A DNA stretch of 5,086 nt from a bacterium (GTDB lineage: Bacteria > JAHJDO01), in the NCBI GenBank assembly GCA_030611945.1, contig JAUWOV010000099.1, positions 1 to 5,086 on the forward strand, read 5' to 3'. The translations under genes were made by a program, and so were the position numbers. Under the pieces are notes generated by a model. That model was not told the origin of the DNA, made no database searches, and worked only from the letters and a program-made list of their open reading frames with translations. Below are positions 1 through 3,862 of this stretch, in pieces. Numbering within the stretch: the first letter of the stretch is position 1; every line of letters starts with the position of its first letter.

Positions 1-69
1 AAACCAGGCATAAAACGTTCTTTGAGTGAATTATAGTGATTTGAAAGGAAATTCTTGGCAGAAATAAGT

Positions 70-100
70 AGATTAGGTAAAAACTAATCTCGAATTTTCT
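70..100 (+). terminator. Terminator-like hairpin
   Basis: A perfect 7-bp stem (AGATTAG at 70-76 pairing with CTAATCT at 84-90) with a 7-nt A-rich loop is followed by CGAATTTTCTTT. The stem is AT-rich and the T tract is interrupted, so it would be a weak intrinsic terminator. It would serve a gene lying to the left of the window. No coding end can be assigned with confidence before it. Confidence 0.4.
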
Positions 101-114
101 TTAGATCCCTGTGT

Positions 115-146
115 TTGCCGGTCTAAATAGGAATTTGGGCTATAAT
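115..146 (+). promoter_or_regulatory. Possible promoter for the release-factor-like gene
   Basis: A consensus -10 hexamer TATAAT is at 141-146. The best -35 candidate is TTGCCG at 115-120, giving a 20-nt spacer, which is longer than ideal. Transcription would start near 153, leaving a leader of about 59 nt before the ATG at 212 or 74 nt before the ATG at 227. The -10 is good and the -35 is doubtful. Confidence 0.4.
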
Positions 147-211
147 GTTATATTTTTTATTCATTCCGCAATATGTTACCATAAATATGATAAATGACCA
201 ATAATAAGTGA

Positions 212-631
212 ATGGATACAAGCTGTATGTTGAGCCAACGAAAAGAAAAGACGCTGCACGATAGGATGGAACGACTTGGCATTAATGAATCAGATATCAC
301 TGAACGTTTTGTCCGTTCCAGCGGCGCAGGCGGACAAAAAGTAAACAAGACCTCAACATGTGTTTATCTTAAACATATCCCTTCAGGTATTGAGGTCAAA
401 TGCCAGAAAGAGCGCTCACAGGTGCTTAACAGGTTCCTTGCCCGCAGGATACTGGCTGACAAAATAGAACAGGTTCAGCTAGGCAAGAAAAGCGAAGAAG
501 CGAAGCGCATTGCCAAAATAAAGCGACAGAAACGCAAGAGATCAAAGAGAGCAAAAGAGAAAATTCTCAGAGCAAAAAAAATTCAGTCGGAAAAGAAAAA
601 ATCCCGCTCGTTTAAATTAGAAGACGAATAA
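212..631 (+). CDS. Release-factor-like peptidyl-tRNA hydrolase (GGQ protein)
   Basis: This is a 139-residue member of the class I release factor superfamily reduced to the catalytic domain, comparable in plan to ArfB/YaeJ, PrfH and mitochondrial ICT1/C12orf65. The signature RSSGAGGQ..NKT is visible, with GGQ at residues 40-42. This loop enters the ribosomal peptidyl-transferase centre and promotes hydrolysis of peptidyl-tRNA. Following residues resemble RF2 (KCQKERSQ, then N.FLARR). The stop-codon-reading domain of RF1/RF2 is absent. From about residue 95 to the end the protein is extremely Lys/Arg-rich; in ArfB such a tail lies in the empty mRNA channel of stalled ribosomes, so a rescue role is inferred. 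The ATG at 227 (residue 6) is an equally plausible start: the following segment leading to ERLGI fits the family N-terminus, and neither start has a strong Shine-Dalgarno. The family call is secure; the exact substrate state is not. Confidence 0.9.
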   Translation: MDTSCMLSQRKEKTLHDRMERLGINESDITERFVRSSGAGGQKVNKTSTCVYLKHIPSGIEVKCQKERSQVLNRFLARRILADKIEQVQLGKKSEEAKRIAKIKRQKRKRSKRAKEKILRAKKIQSEKKKSRSFKLEDE

Positions 632-632
632 A

Positions 633-657
633 CCATTTCCAAACTTAATTGGTATGG
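633..657. promoter_or_regulatory. Imperfect inverted repeat upstream of hicA
   Basis: The left arm CCATTTCCAA (633-642) and right arm TTGGTATGG (649-657) are inverted copies, with a one-base gap and one mismatch. The repeat ends 3 nt before the predicted hicA -35 (661). That position suits an operator for autoregulation. It also lies just after the stop codon of the preceding gene, but no T tract follows the hairpin, so an intrinsic terminator is less likely. No binding protein is known. Confidence 0.3.
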
Positions 658-660
658 CTA

Positions 661-690
661 TTGAAAAAAGATACACAATTCTGATATAGT
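661..690 (+). promoter_or_regulatory. hicAB promoter, predicted leaderless
   Basis: The -35 is TTGAAA (661-666), the spacer is 18 nt and the -10 is TATAGT (685-690). Exactly six bases separate the -10 from the ATG of hicA at 697, so the expected transcription start falls on the A of the start codon. No Shine-Dalgarno sequence could fit. The minus-strand ychF-like gene has the same -10 hexamer, spacer length and 6-nt gap, which strengthens both calls. Confidence 0.65.
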
Positions 691-696
691 CTTGTT

Positions 697-963
697 ATGG
701 GAAGACATGAAAAGTTGTTACTAAAAATCCTGAGCGGTTCTTCAGACCGAAATATTGGTTTTAACGATCTTCGTAGTTTCCTGAAAAGAATGGGGTTTGA
801 AGAATATACTAGAAGTAGTCACCATATGTTTAGAAAAGAAGGTATTGAGGAGAAGATTAATCTTCAAAAGGAAGGCAATAATGCCAAACCTTATCAAGTT
901 AAACAAGTACGAAATGTTATCCAGAAATATGAGTTAGGAGGTTTATCTGATGCACAAGTATGA
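697..963 (+). CDS. hicA: HicA family toxin (mRNA interferase)
   Basis: This 88-residue protein is the toxin of a type II toxin-antitoxin pair. HicA proteins have a small double-stranded-RNA-binding-like fold and cut mRNA independently of ribosomes, halting translation until HicB neutralises them. It belongs to the longer HicA subfamily: an N-terminal helix-rich part (LLLKIL..SSDRNIGFNDL), then FLKRMGF, then the catalytic segment RSSHHMFRKEG with paired His at residues 42-43, and finally the KPYQVKQVR segment ending in a helix. Family members usually have Gly-Ser-His at the catalytic site; here it is Ser-Ser-His (S40-S41-H42), so the Gly is replaced. The ATG at 697 is preceded by a promoter-like sequence rather than a ribosome binding site. 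The 3' end overlaps hicB by 14 bp. Family assignment is strong; activity is inferred. Confidence 0.93.
   Translation: MGRHEKLLLKILSGSSDRNIGFNDLRSFLKRMGFEEYTRSSHHMFRKEGIEEKINLQKEGNNAKPYQVKQVRNVIQKYELGGLSDAQV
936..941 (+). promoter_or_regulatory. Shine-Dalgarno site of hicB inside hicA
   Basis: A full AGGAGG lies 8 nt before the hicB ATG at 950, within the hicA coding sequence. It settles the hicB start. It also contrasts with hicA, which has no such site, so the antitoxin may be translated more efficiently than the toxin from the shared message. Confidence 0.85.
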
Positions 964-1162
964 GGTCGTGATGTACTGGAGTGGCGAAGATGACGCGTTT
1001 GTTGCGGAAGTACCCGAACTTCCGGCTTGCATGGCTCATGGAAGCACTCAGGAGGACGCTCTAAAAAACATCAACGAAGCTATGCAACTTTGGATTGATA
1101 CAGCACGTAAGCACGGTGATCCTATTCCAGAACCAAGATGCCATCGTCTTATGTATGCATAA
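950..1162 (+). CDS. hicB: HicB family antitoxin
   Basis: This 70-residue protein is the partner of the upstream HicA. HicB antitoxins bind HicA and cover its active site through a partial RNase H-like fold. The typical pattern is visible: YEVVMYWSGEDDAFVAEVPELP near the N-terminus, then a Cys-Met-Ala-His-Gly turn (residues 27-31), the helix ST.EDALKNI.EAM..WID.A, and the ending GDPIPEP....RLMYA. This minimal form stops right after the RNase H-like part and lacks the C-terminal helix-turn-helix or ribbon-helix-helix domain that longer HicB proteins use to repress their own promoter. Self-regulation would therefore need another DNA-binding protein or none. Expression is coupled to hicA by the 14-bp overlap, and it has its own strong AGGAGG site. 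Confidence 0.94.
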   Translation: MHKYEVVMYWSGEDDAFVAEVPELPACMAHGSTQEDALKNINEAMQLWIDTARKHGDPIPEPRCHRLMYA

Positions 1163-1189
1163 AACAGCACTTTGAGAAAGCTGATTTTT
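1160..1189 (+). terminator. Terminator-like hairpin after hicB
   Basis: Directly after the hicB stop, CAG (1165-1167) and CTTT (1170-1173) pair with AAAG (1177-1180) and CTG (1181-1183), with a two-base bulge and a three-base loop. ATTTTT follows. The 30-nt segment starting at the stop codon matches 24 of 30 bases of the segment at 1943-1972 after the protease gene; all six differences are transitions, and one pair preserves the base pairing. A weak intrinsic terminator is the simplest reading. Confidence 0.5.
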
Positions 1190-1197
1190 GGCATTAT

Positions 1198-1273
1198 GCA
1201 AAAATTGAATAAAATTTAGAGAATAATCAAAATGTGTAGGGACAGGGCTTGCCCCTGTCCGATACAAAATAAT
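1198..1273 (+). repeat. Direct repeat copy 1 with REP-like palindrome
   Basis: This 76-bp block recurs at 2794-2869 in the same orientation and at the same length. The first 44 bases (GCAAAAATT..AATAAAATTTAGAGAATAATC...) differ at two positions. The block then carries TGTAGGG, a palindrome with 8-bp arms GGACAGGG (1240-1247) and CCCTGTCC (1253-1260) around a CTTGC loop, and ends with CGAT.CAAAATAAT. It lies between hicB and the orphan antitoxin-like gene, whose ATG is only 16 nt beyond it. The core resembles extragenic palindromes scattered through many bacterial genomes. Confidence 0.85.
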
Positions 1274-1289
1274 GAAAACAATATAAAAA

Positions 1290-1517
1290 ATGGGCGTGAT
1301 ATCTATCAGATTAAACAAAAACGAAGAGAATGTCTTGAAATATCTTACTAATTTATTTGACAAGGACAGATCTTCAATAATTAAAGATACTTTAGTTGAA
1401 AAATATGAAGATTTACAGGATTTAAAAGCTATAAAGAAATTTGAAAAAGACGAAAAGAGTGGTAACGCCTCTTTTATATCTGCGGAGGACGCTTTAAAGG
1501 ATATTTTGAAAAATTAA
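1290..1517 (+). CDS. Ribbon-helix-helix antitoxin-like protein, no toxin partner
   Basis: This 75-residue protein resembles the CopG/RelB-type antitoxins (DUF6290-like). The N-terminal strand GVISIRLN is followed by two predicted helices (NEENVLKYLTNLF and SSIIKDTLVEKYED), the standard ribbon-helix-helix DNA-binding layout that dimerises to bind an operator. The C-terminal half is charged (DLKAIKKFEKDEKSG) and ends with SAEDALKDIL, similar to the toxin-wrapping tail of RelB-like antitoxins. Such genes normally sit just upstream of a RelE/ParE toxin. Here only 46 nt follow before a retropepsin-like protease gene, and no toxin-like reading frame is seen. It has no clear Shine-Dalgarno. Its upstream region is mostly the 76-bp repeat, which may supply the promoter. 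It could be an antitoxin that lost its toxin, or a regulator of the downstream genes. Confidence 0.75.
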   Translation: MGVISIRLNKNEENVLKYLTNLFDKDRSSIIKDTLVEKYEDLQDLKAIKKFEKDEKSGNASFISAEDALKDILKN

Positions 1518-1553
1518 GAAAAAGGCTAAAATATTTTGCAAAACAAAACGAAA

Positions 1554-1560
1554 GAGGTGA
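1554..1560 (+). promoter_or_regulatory. Shine-Dalgarno site of the protease gene
   Basis: GAGGTGA lies 3 nt before the ATG at 1564. The spacing is short but the match is good. It supports this start and fits translation from an mRNA begun upstream of the 1290 gene. Confidence 0.7.
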
Positions 1561-1563
1561 AAA

Positions 1564-1950
1564 ATGGGAAGGATAGTGACAACAGTTGATATTGAGAACG
1601 TTTCTGATTCAGGCACATCAATGAAGCTTGACGCTCTTGTTGATACTGGCGCAAGTTATCTTACATTACCGCATGCTTGGAAAGAACGTTTTGGGAAATT
1701 CAGTTCGGAAGAAACTGTTGAACTTCAAACTGCTACGCAAGAGATAGTGAAAGGAACTGTATGCGGCCCGGTAAAAATAAAAGTTGAAGGATTTAGGGCA
1801 ATCTACAATGAGATTTTATTCCTGGATATGAAGCCGAATAACGGGGAATACGAACCACTTCTTGGGTATATTGCGCTTGAACAGTGCGGAGCCGCTGTGG
1901 ATATGATTGGTCATCGCTTATTACCAGTAAAGTACATGGATGTAAAATAG
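1564..1950 (+). CDS. Retropepsin-like (clan AA) aspartic protease
   Basis: This 128-residue protein has the layout of a single-domain retroviral-type aspartic protease, active only as a homodimer. The catalytic motif Asp-Thr-Gly-Ala-Ser is at residues 27-31, preceded by the hydrophobic strand LDALV and followed by YLTLP, as in the family. The middle (TATQEIVKGTVCGPVKIKVEG) fits the flap and following strands. Near the C-terminus LLGYIALEQCGAAVD corresponds to the hydrophobic-Gly psi-loop, and the protein ends with the family's HRLLPV-like strand. There is no signal peptide or membrane segment, so it should be cytoplasmic. Substrates of these small bacterial clan AA proteins are generally unknown. 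It is probably co-transcribed with the antitoxin-like gene 46 nt upstream. Family call is firm; function is not. Confidence 0.88.
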   Translation: MGRIVTTVDIENVSDSGTSMKLDALVDTGASYLTLPHAWKERFGKFSSEETVELQTATQEIVKGTVCGPVKIKVEGFRAIYNEILFLDMKPNNGEYEPLLGYIALEQCGAAVDMIGHRLLPVKYMDVK

Positions 1951-1972
1951 TGCTTTGAAAAAGCTAACTTTT
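1943..1972 (+). terminator. Terminator-like hairpin after the protease gene
   Basis: This is a second copy of the hairpin found after hicB. TAG (1948-1950, the stop codon itself) and CTTT (1953-1956) pair with AAAG (1960-1963) and CTA (1964-1966), followed by ACTTTT. Compared with the first copy, the outer C-G pair has become T-A, so pairing is kept. An alternative fold pairs GCTTT with AAAGC directly. The T tract is short, so termination would be weak. Confidence 0.45.
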
Positions 1973-2004
1973 ATGTGCAATAATTTTTAAAATAAAGAGC
2001 ATCT

Positions 2005-2010
2005 TATAAT
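2005..2010 (+). promoter_or_regulatory. -10-like hexamer before the single-pass membrane protein
   Basis: A perfect TATAAT lies 9 nt before the GTG at 2020 and 21 nt before the ATG at 2032. No convincing -35 is present at 17-18 nt upstream. If used, transcription would begin near 2017, leaving almost no leader before the GTG. AT-rich sequence makes chance matches common. Confidence 0.35.
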
Positions 2011-2019
2011 AATTGGTAT

Positions 2020-2280
2020 GTGAAAATAAAAATGAATAACGAATCTAAGAATATAAAAATAGAAAACTTACCGAAGACAAAAAATGACGCACTAAAAGTT
2101 GAGCTAGTTCCTATGCCCTCTGGCGATAACCCTTGGCATACTCAGGGAGAATACAGAAGAGAACAAAAACAGAACACTGCAAGATTTATACTTACAATTA
2201 TTTCTTTAATTGTGTCCATTATCGGTGTTCTTGCGACCTCGATAGTTGCGATAATAACCATAAGAAATTTAGCAAGATAA
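2020..2280 (+). CDS. Small single-pass membrane protein, unknown function
   Basis: This 86-residue product is not recognised. It has a hydrophilic N-terminal half rich in Lys and Asn, a segment reading ELVPMPSGDNPWHTQGEYRR (residues 28-47), then one strongly hydrophobic stretch of about 26 residues (from FILTIISLIV to IVAIITI) and a short RNLAR tail. This suggests a C-terminal membrane anchor with the N-terminus in the cytoplasm and no signal peptide. The first codon is GTG at 2020; the ATG at 2032 (residue 5) is an alternative. Neither has a good Shine-Dalgarno. The gene follows the protease gene by 69 nt, with a terminator-like hairpin and a TATAAT between them, so it may have its own promoter. 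The overall composition change from charged to hydrophobic supports a real protein. Confidence 0.6.
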   Translation: MKIKMNNESKNIKIENLPKTKNDALKVELVPMPSGDNPWHTQGEYRREQKQNTARFILTIISLIVSIIGVLATSIVAIITIRNLAR

Positions 2281-2334
2281 AAAGGGATTGCTATGAAAAT
2301 ATTGGTTTCCAATATTTTCTATTCTTTTCCCTTT
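2281..2334. terminator. Two-part hairpin between the two membrane protein genes
   Basis: An inner perfect 11-bp stem (GAAAATATTGG at 2295-2305 with CCAATATTTTC at 2309-2319, loop TTT) sits inside an outer 7-bp stem (AAAGGGA at 2281-2287 with TCCCTTT at 2328-2334). The internal loop is 7 nt on one side and 8 nt on the other. The element begins at the base after the stop codon at 2278-2280. TATTCTTTT after the inner stem makes an intrinsic terminator possible; the symmetry would also allow function in either direction. An RNA element acting on the next gene cannot be excluded. Confidence 0.55.
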
Positions 2335-2370
2335 GGCAGGTGGCTTTGATTTCTGTGTTATGAGAACAAA

Positions 2371-2712
2371 ATGAACATTTTGGTTAAATTAGTTATTTTG
2401 ATGTTTGTGAATGCTCTGTCTTTTGTTATCCATGATTTTCAAAACAAGAATATATCAGAACGCCCCCATTATGTTTGTTGTCCAAGTTTTGGCTCATTGA
2501 TAGGAGCTTTTTTAATGGCTCCACTATTTCCATTTATTATGCCGATGTTAAATTTAACAGCCGGAAAGCTTGGAAGAGGTGGGCTTGTAATGCTTGCCAT
2601 TAAAGTATTCTATACTGTTGCAATATATTATTTTGTTGTTAAAAAATTTTCGATTGGTTCAATTATAGCTTTTATTTTATCGTTAGTTATTTTGAGAAAG
2701 ACATTCAAATGA
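2371..2712 (+). CDS. Small multi-pass membrane protein, unknown function
   Basis: This 113-residue protein is not recognised. Hydrophobic stretches suggest about four membrane helices: near residues 3-20, 39-60, 71-90 and 93-109. The loop between the first two contains HDFQNKN and a Cys-Cys pair (YVCCPSF). The loop between the second and third holds the Gly/Lys turn AGKLGRGG. There is no domain signature for a transporter, enzyme or toxin. No Shine-Dalgarno precedes the ATG; a TATGAG hexamer lies exactly 6 nt before it, as in the two leaderless candidates, but its best -35 (TTGGCA at 2333-2338) has a 20-nt spacer. The gene is separated from the previous one by the hairpin at 2281-2334. Coding is likely because hydrophobic blocks alternate with charged turns. 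Confidence 0.6.
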   Translation: MNILVKLVILMFVNALSFVIHDFQNKNISERPHYVCCPSFGSLIGAFLMAPLFPFIMPMLNLTAGKLGRGGLVMLAIKVFYTVAIYYFVVKKFSIGSIIAFILSLVILRKTFK

Positions 2713-2793
2713 TAATTTATCCTCCTAATCATTCGCTTTAGAAGATTTTATCTCGCACCGAAAACAGTGCATGTCCCGTGATGTTGATGTTGC

Positions 2794-2869
2794 GCAAAAA
2801 TTAAATAAAATTTAGAGAATAATCAAAATATGTAGGGGACAGGTCGTGACCTGTCCGATGCAAAATAAT
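2794..2869 (+). repeat. Direct repeat copy 2 with REP-like palindrome
   Basis: This is the second 76-bp copy of the block at 1198-1273, in the same orientation. Its palindrome has arms GGACAGGT (2837-2844) and ACCTGTCC (2849-2856) around a CGTG loop. The innermost pair has changed from G-C in the other copy to T-A here, keeping the stem. It lies in the 264-nt gap between the convergent membrane protein gene and the dehydrogenase gene. Apart from repeats, nothing further is seen in that gap. Confidence 0.85.
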
Positions 2870-2926
2870 AATAAAGCGATAAAGGCATTAACTCGAAAAT
2901 CACGAAATCGTTTGGAAGATAATTAT

Positions 2927-2952
2927 CGGGAGGGGGCAAGCTCCTCCCCTAC
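2927..2952 (-). repeat. Inverted REP-like palindrome
   Basis: Read on the minus strand this is TGTAGGG-type sequence followed by a GC-rich hairpin with a CTTGC loop and then CGAT, the same core as the palindromes at 1236-1263 and 2831-2859, but inverted. On the plus strand GGGAGGGG (2928-2935) pairs with CTCCTCCC (2941-2948) with one G-U pair. The long AT-rich flank of the two 76-bp copies is missing. It lies 24 nt after the end of the dehydrogenase gene and could also help end that transcript. Confidence 0.65.
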
Positions 2953-2976
2953 AAAATCTGCTATCGTTGGTTCCGT

Positions 2977-3822
2977 TCAAATTCTTCCGTATTTCCTATT
3001 CAAATAAATAGTTGCTAGAACATCAAGCAGTTTATCTGGAAGAATACGTTTTAGATATGAGGCAAGGTAAGCCTCTTTAGTAACTAAATATCTGATCTTG
3101 GGTCTCTTACTCTCCAAAGCATGCTTAACTTTTTTATAAAGAGCATCAGGTCCGGGAATGTTCTTTTTTGTTTCCTTTGACCGCCTGTATTTACCCATTT
3201 TTTCGTATATGTCTTTGTAATGACTGTTCTCAGGCGGATTGACCTGGTTTTGAAAGATGGCTAAGGCGTTTTTACTGAAATCGCTTTTAATGGGACCGGG
3301 TTCAATAATAGAGACATTTATACCTGTGTTTCTAAGTTCAAGCCGCAATGCATCGGAGAGCGCTTCAAGAGCAAACTTTGATGCAGAGTACGCTCCCATA
3401 AACGGAGTGCTGAATCTTCCGGCAGCAGAACTTATATTAATAATACGGCCTGTTTTGTTCCTGCGGAATATTGAAATTATTTGATTAGTAAGTTCATGCA
3501 CTCCGAACACATTGACTTCAAACTGCTTGCGCATAGCGTCTCTTGTTATATCCTCAAGAGCTCCTGAATATCCGCATCCTGCATTATTAATCAGCGCATA
3601 CAGTTTTCCATCTGTTTTTTTGGAAACATCCTTAACCAGTTTTTCAATAGACTCTGAATTTGTTACATCAAGAAAAAAAGCATCAATTCCTTTGCTCTTC
3701 AAATTCTCAATATCCTCTTCCTTTCTCGCAGTGGCAAACACATTCCATCCATCCTTTTGCAAGGATTCAGCCATATACAACCCAAGTCCTGACGAACATC
3801 CTGTAATTAATACTGTTCTCAT
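2977..3822 (-). CDS. Short-chain dehydrogenase/reductase (classical SDR)
   Basis: This 281-residue NAD(P)-dependent oxidoreductase carries every classical SDR element. The N-terminal cofactor motif TGCSSGLG is at residues 7-14, and Arg33 after the second strand (FATAR) favours NADPH. NNAG is at 79-82, structural Asn at 104, catalytic Ser132 (NISSAAG), Tyr145 and Lys149 (YSASK), and then EPGPI. The C-terminal third (IPGPDALYKKV..AL, then a conserved-looking KIRYLV..EAYL...KRILPDKL) resembles the YbbO/retinol-dehydrogenase-like group, so a lipid-like or ketone substrate is possible but unknown. No signal peptide is present. I chose the ATG at 3822 rather than the in-frame ATG at 3870: the TGxxxGxG motif then starts at residue 7 as usual, and AAAGGA is properly placed. 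The extra 16 codons would translate a GGCACAAAG-type repeat. It lies 40 nt downstream of the ychF-like gene and is probably co-transcribed with it. Confidence 0.93.
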   Translation of the reverse strand: MRTVLITGCSSGLGLYMAESLQKDGWNVFATARKEEDIENLKSKGIDAFFLDVTNSESIEKLVKDVSKKTDGKLYALINNAGCGYSGALEDITRDAMRKQFEVNVFGVHELTNQIISIFRRNKTGRIINISSAAGRFSTPFMGAYSASKFALEALSDALRLELRNTGINVSIIEPGPIKSDFSKNALAIFQNQVNPPENSHYKDIYEKMGKYRRSKETKKNIPGPDALYKKVKHALESKRPKIRYLVTKEAYLASYLKRILPDKLLDVLATIYLNRKYGRI

Positions 3823-3862
3823 TTTCCTTTGTGCCTCTGTGCCTTTGTTACTTTGTGCCTTC
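3823..3862 (-). repeat. GGCACAAAG-type short repeat forming the dehydrogenase leader
   Basis: Reading on the minus strand, the whole gap between the two genes is built from degenerate copies of GGCACARAG: GGCACAAAG, TAACAAA, GGCACAGA, GGCACAAAGG. Sequences of this kind occur in intergenic regions of many environmental bacteria. The last copy ends in AAAGGA, which serves as the likely ribosome binding site 2 nt before AA-ATG of the dehydrogenase. Confidence 0.6.

Noticed and set aside
1-36. Possible 3' tail of an upstream gene ending at TAG 34-36.
   Set aside because: Only 11 codons are visible, and the other two frames also close within 30 bases, so no frame can be chosen.
1163-1289. Integron cassette array: small genes each followed by a structured repeat could be cassettes with attC sites.
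   Set aside because: No GTTRRRY or RYYYAAC core sites were found in the repeats, and the 76-bp copies are nearly identical in sequence, unlike attC sites. No integrase gene is present.
2133-2363. A 76-codon plus-strand frame overlapping the end of the single-pass membrane protein gene.
   Set aside because: It is out of frame inside the 2020 gene, crosses the hairpin at 2281-2334, and its Tyr/Cys/Asn-rich translation looks non-coding.
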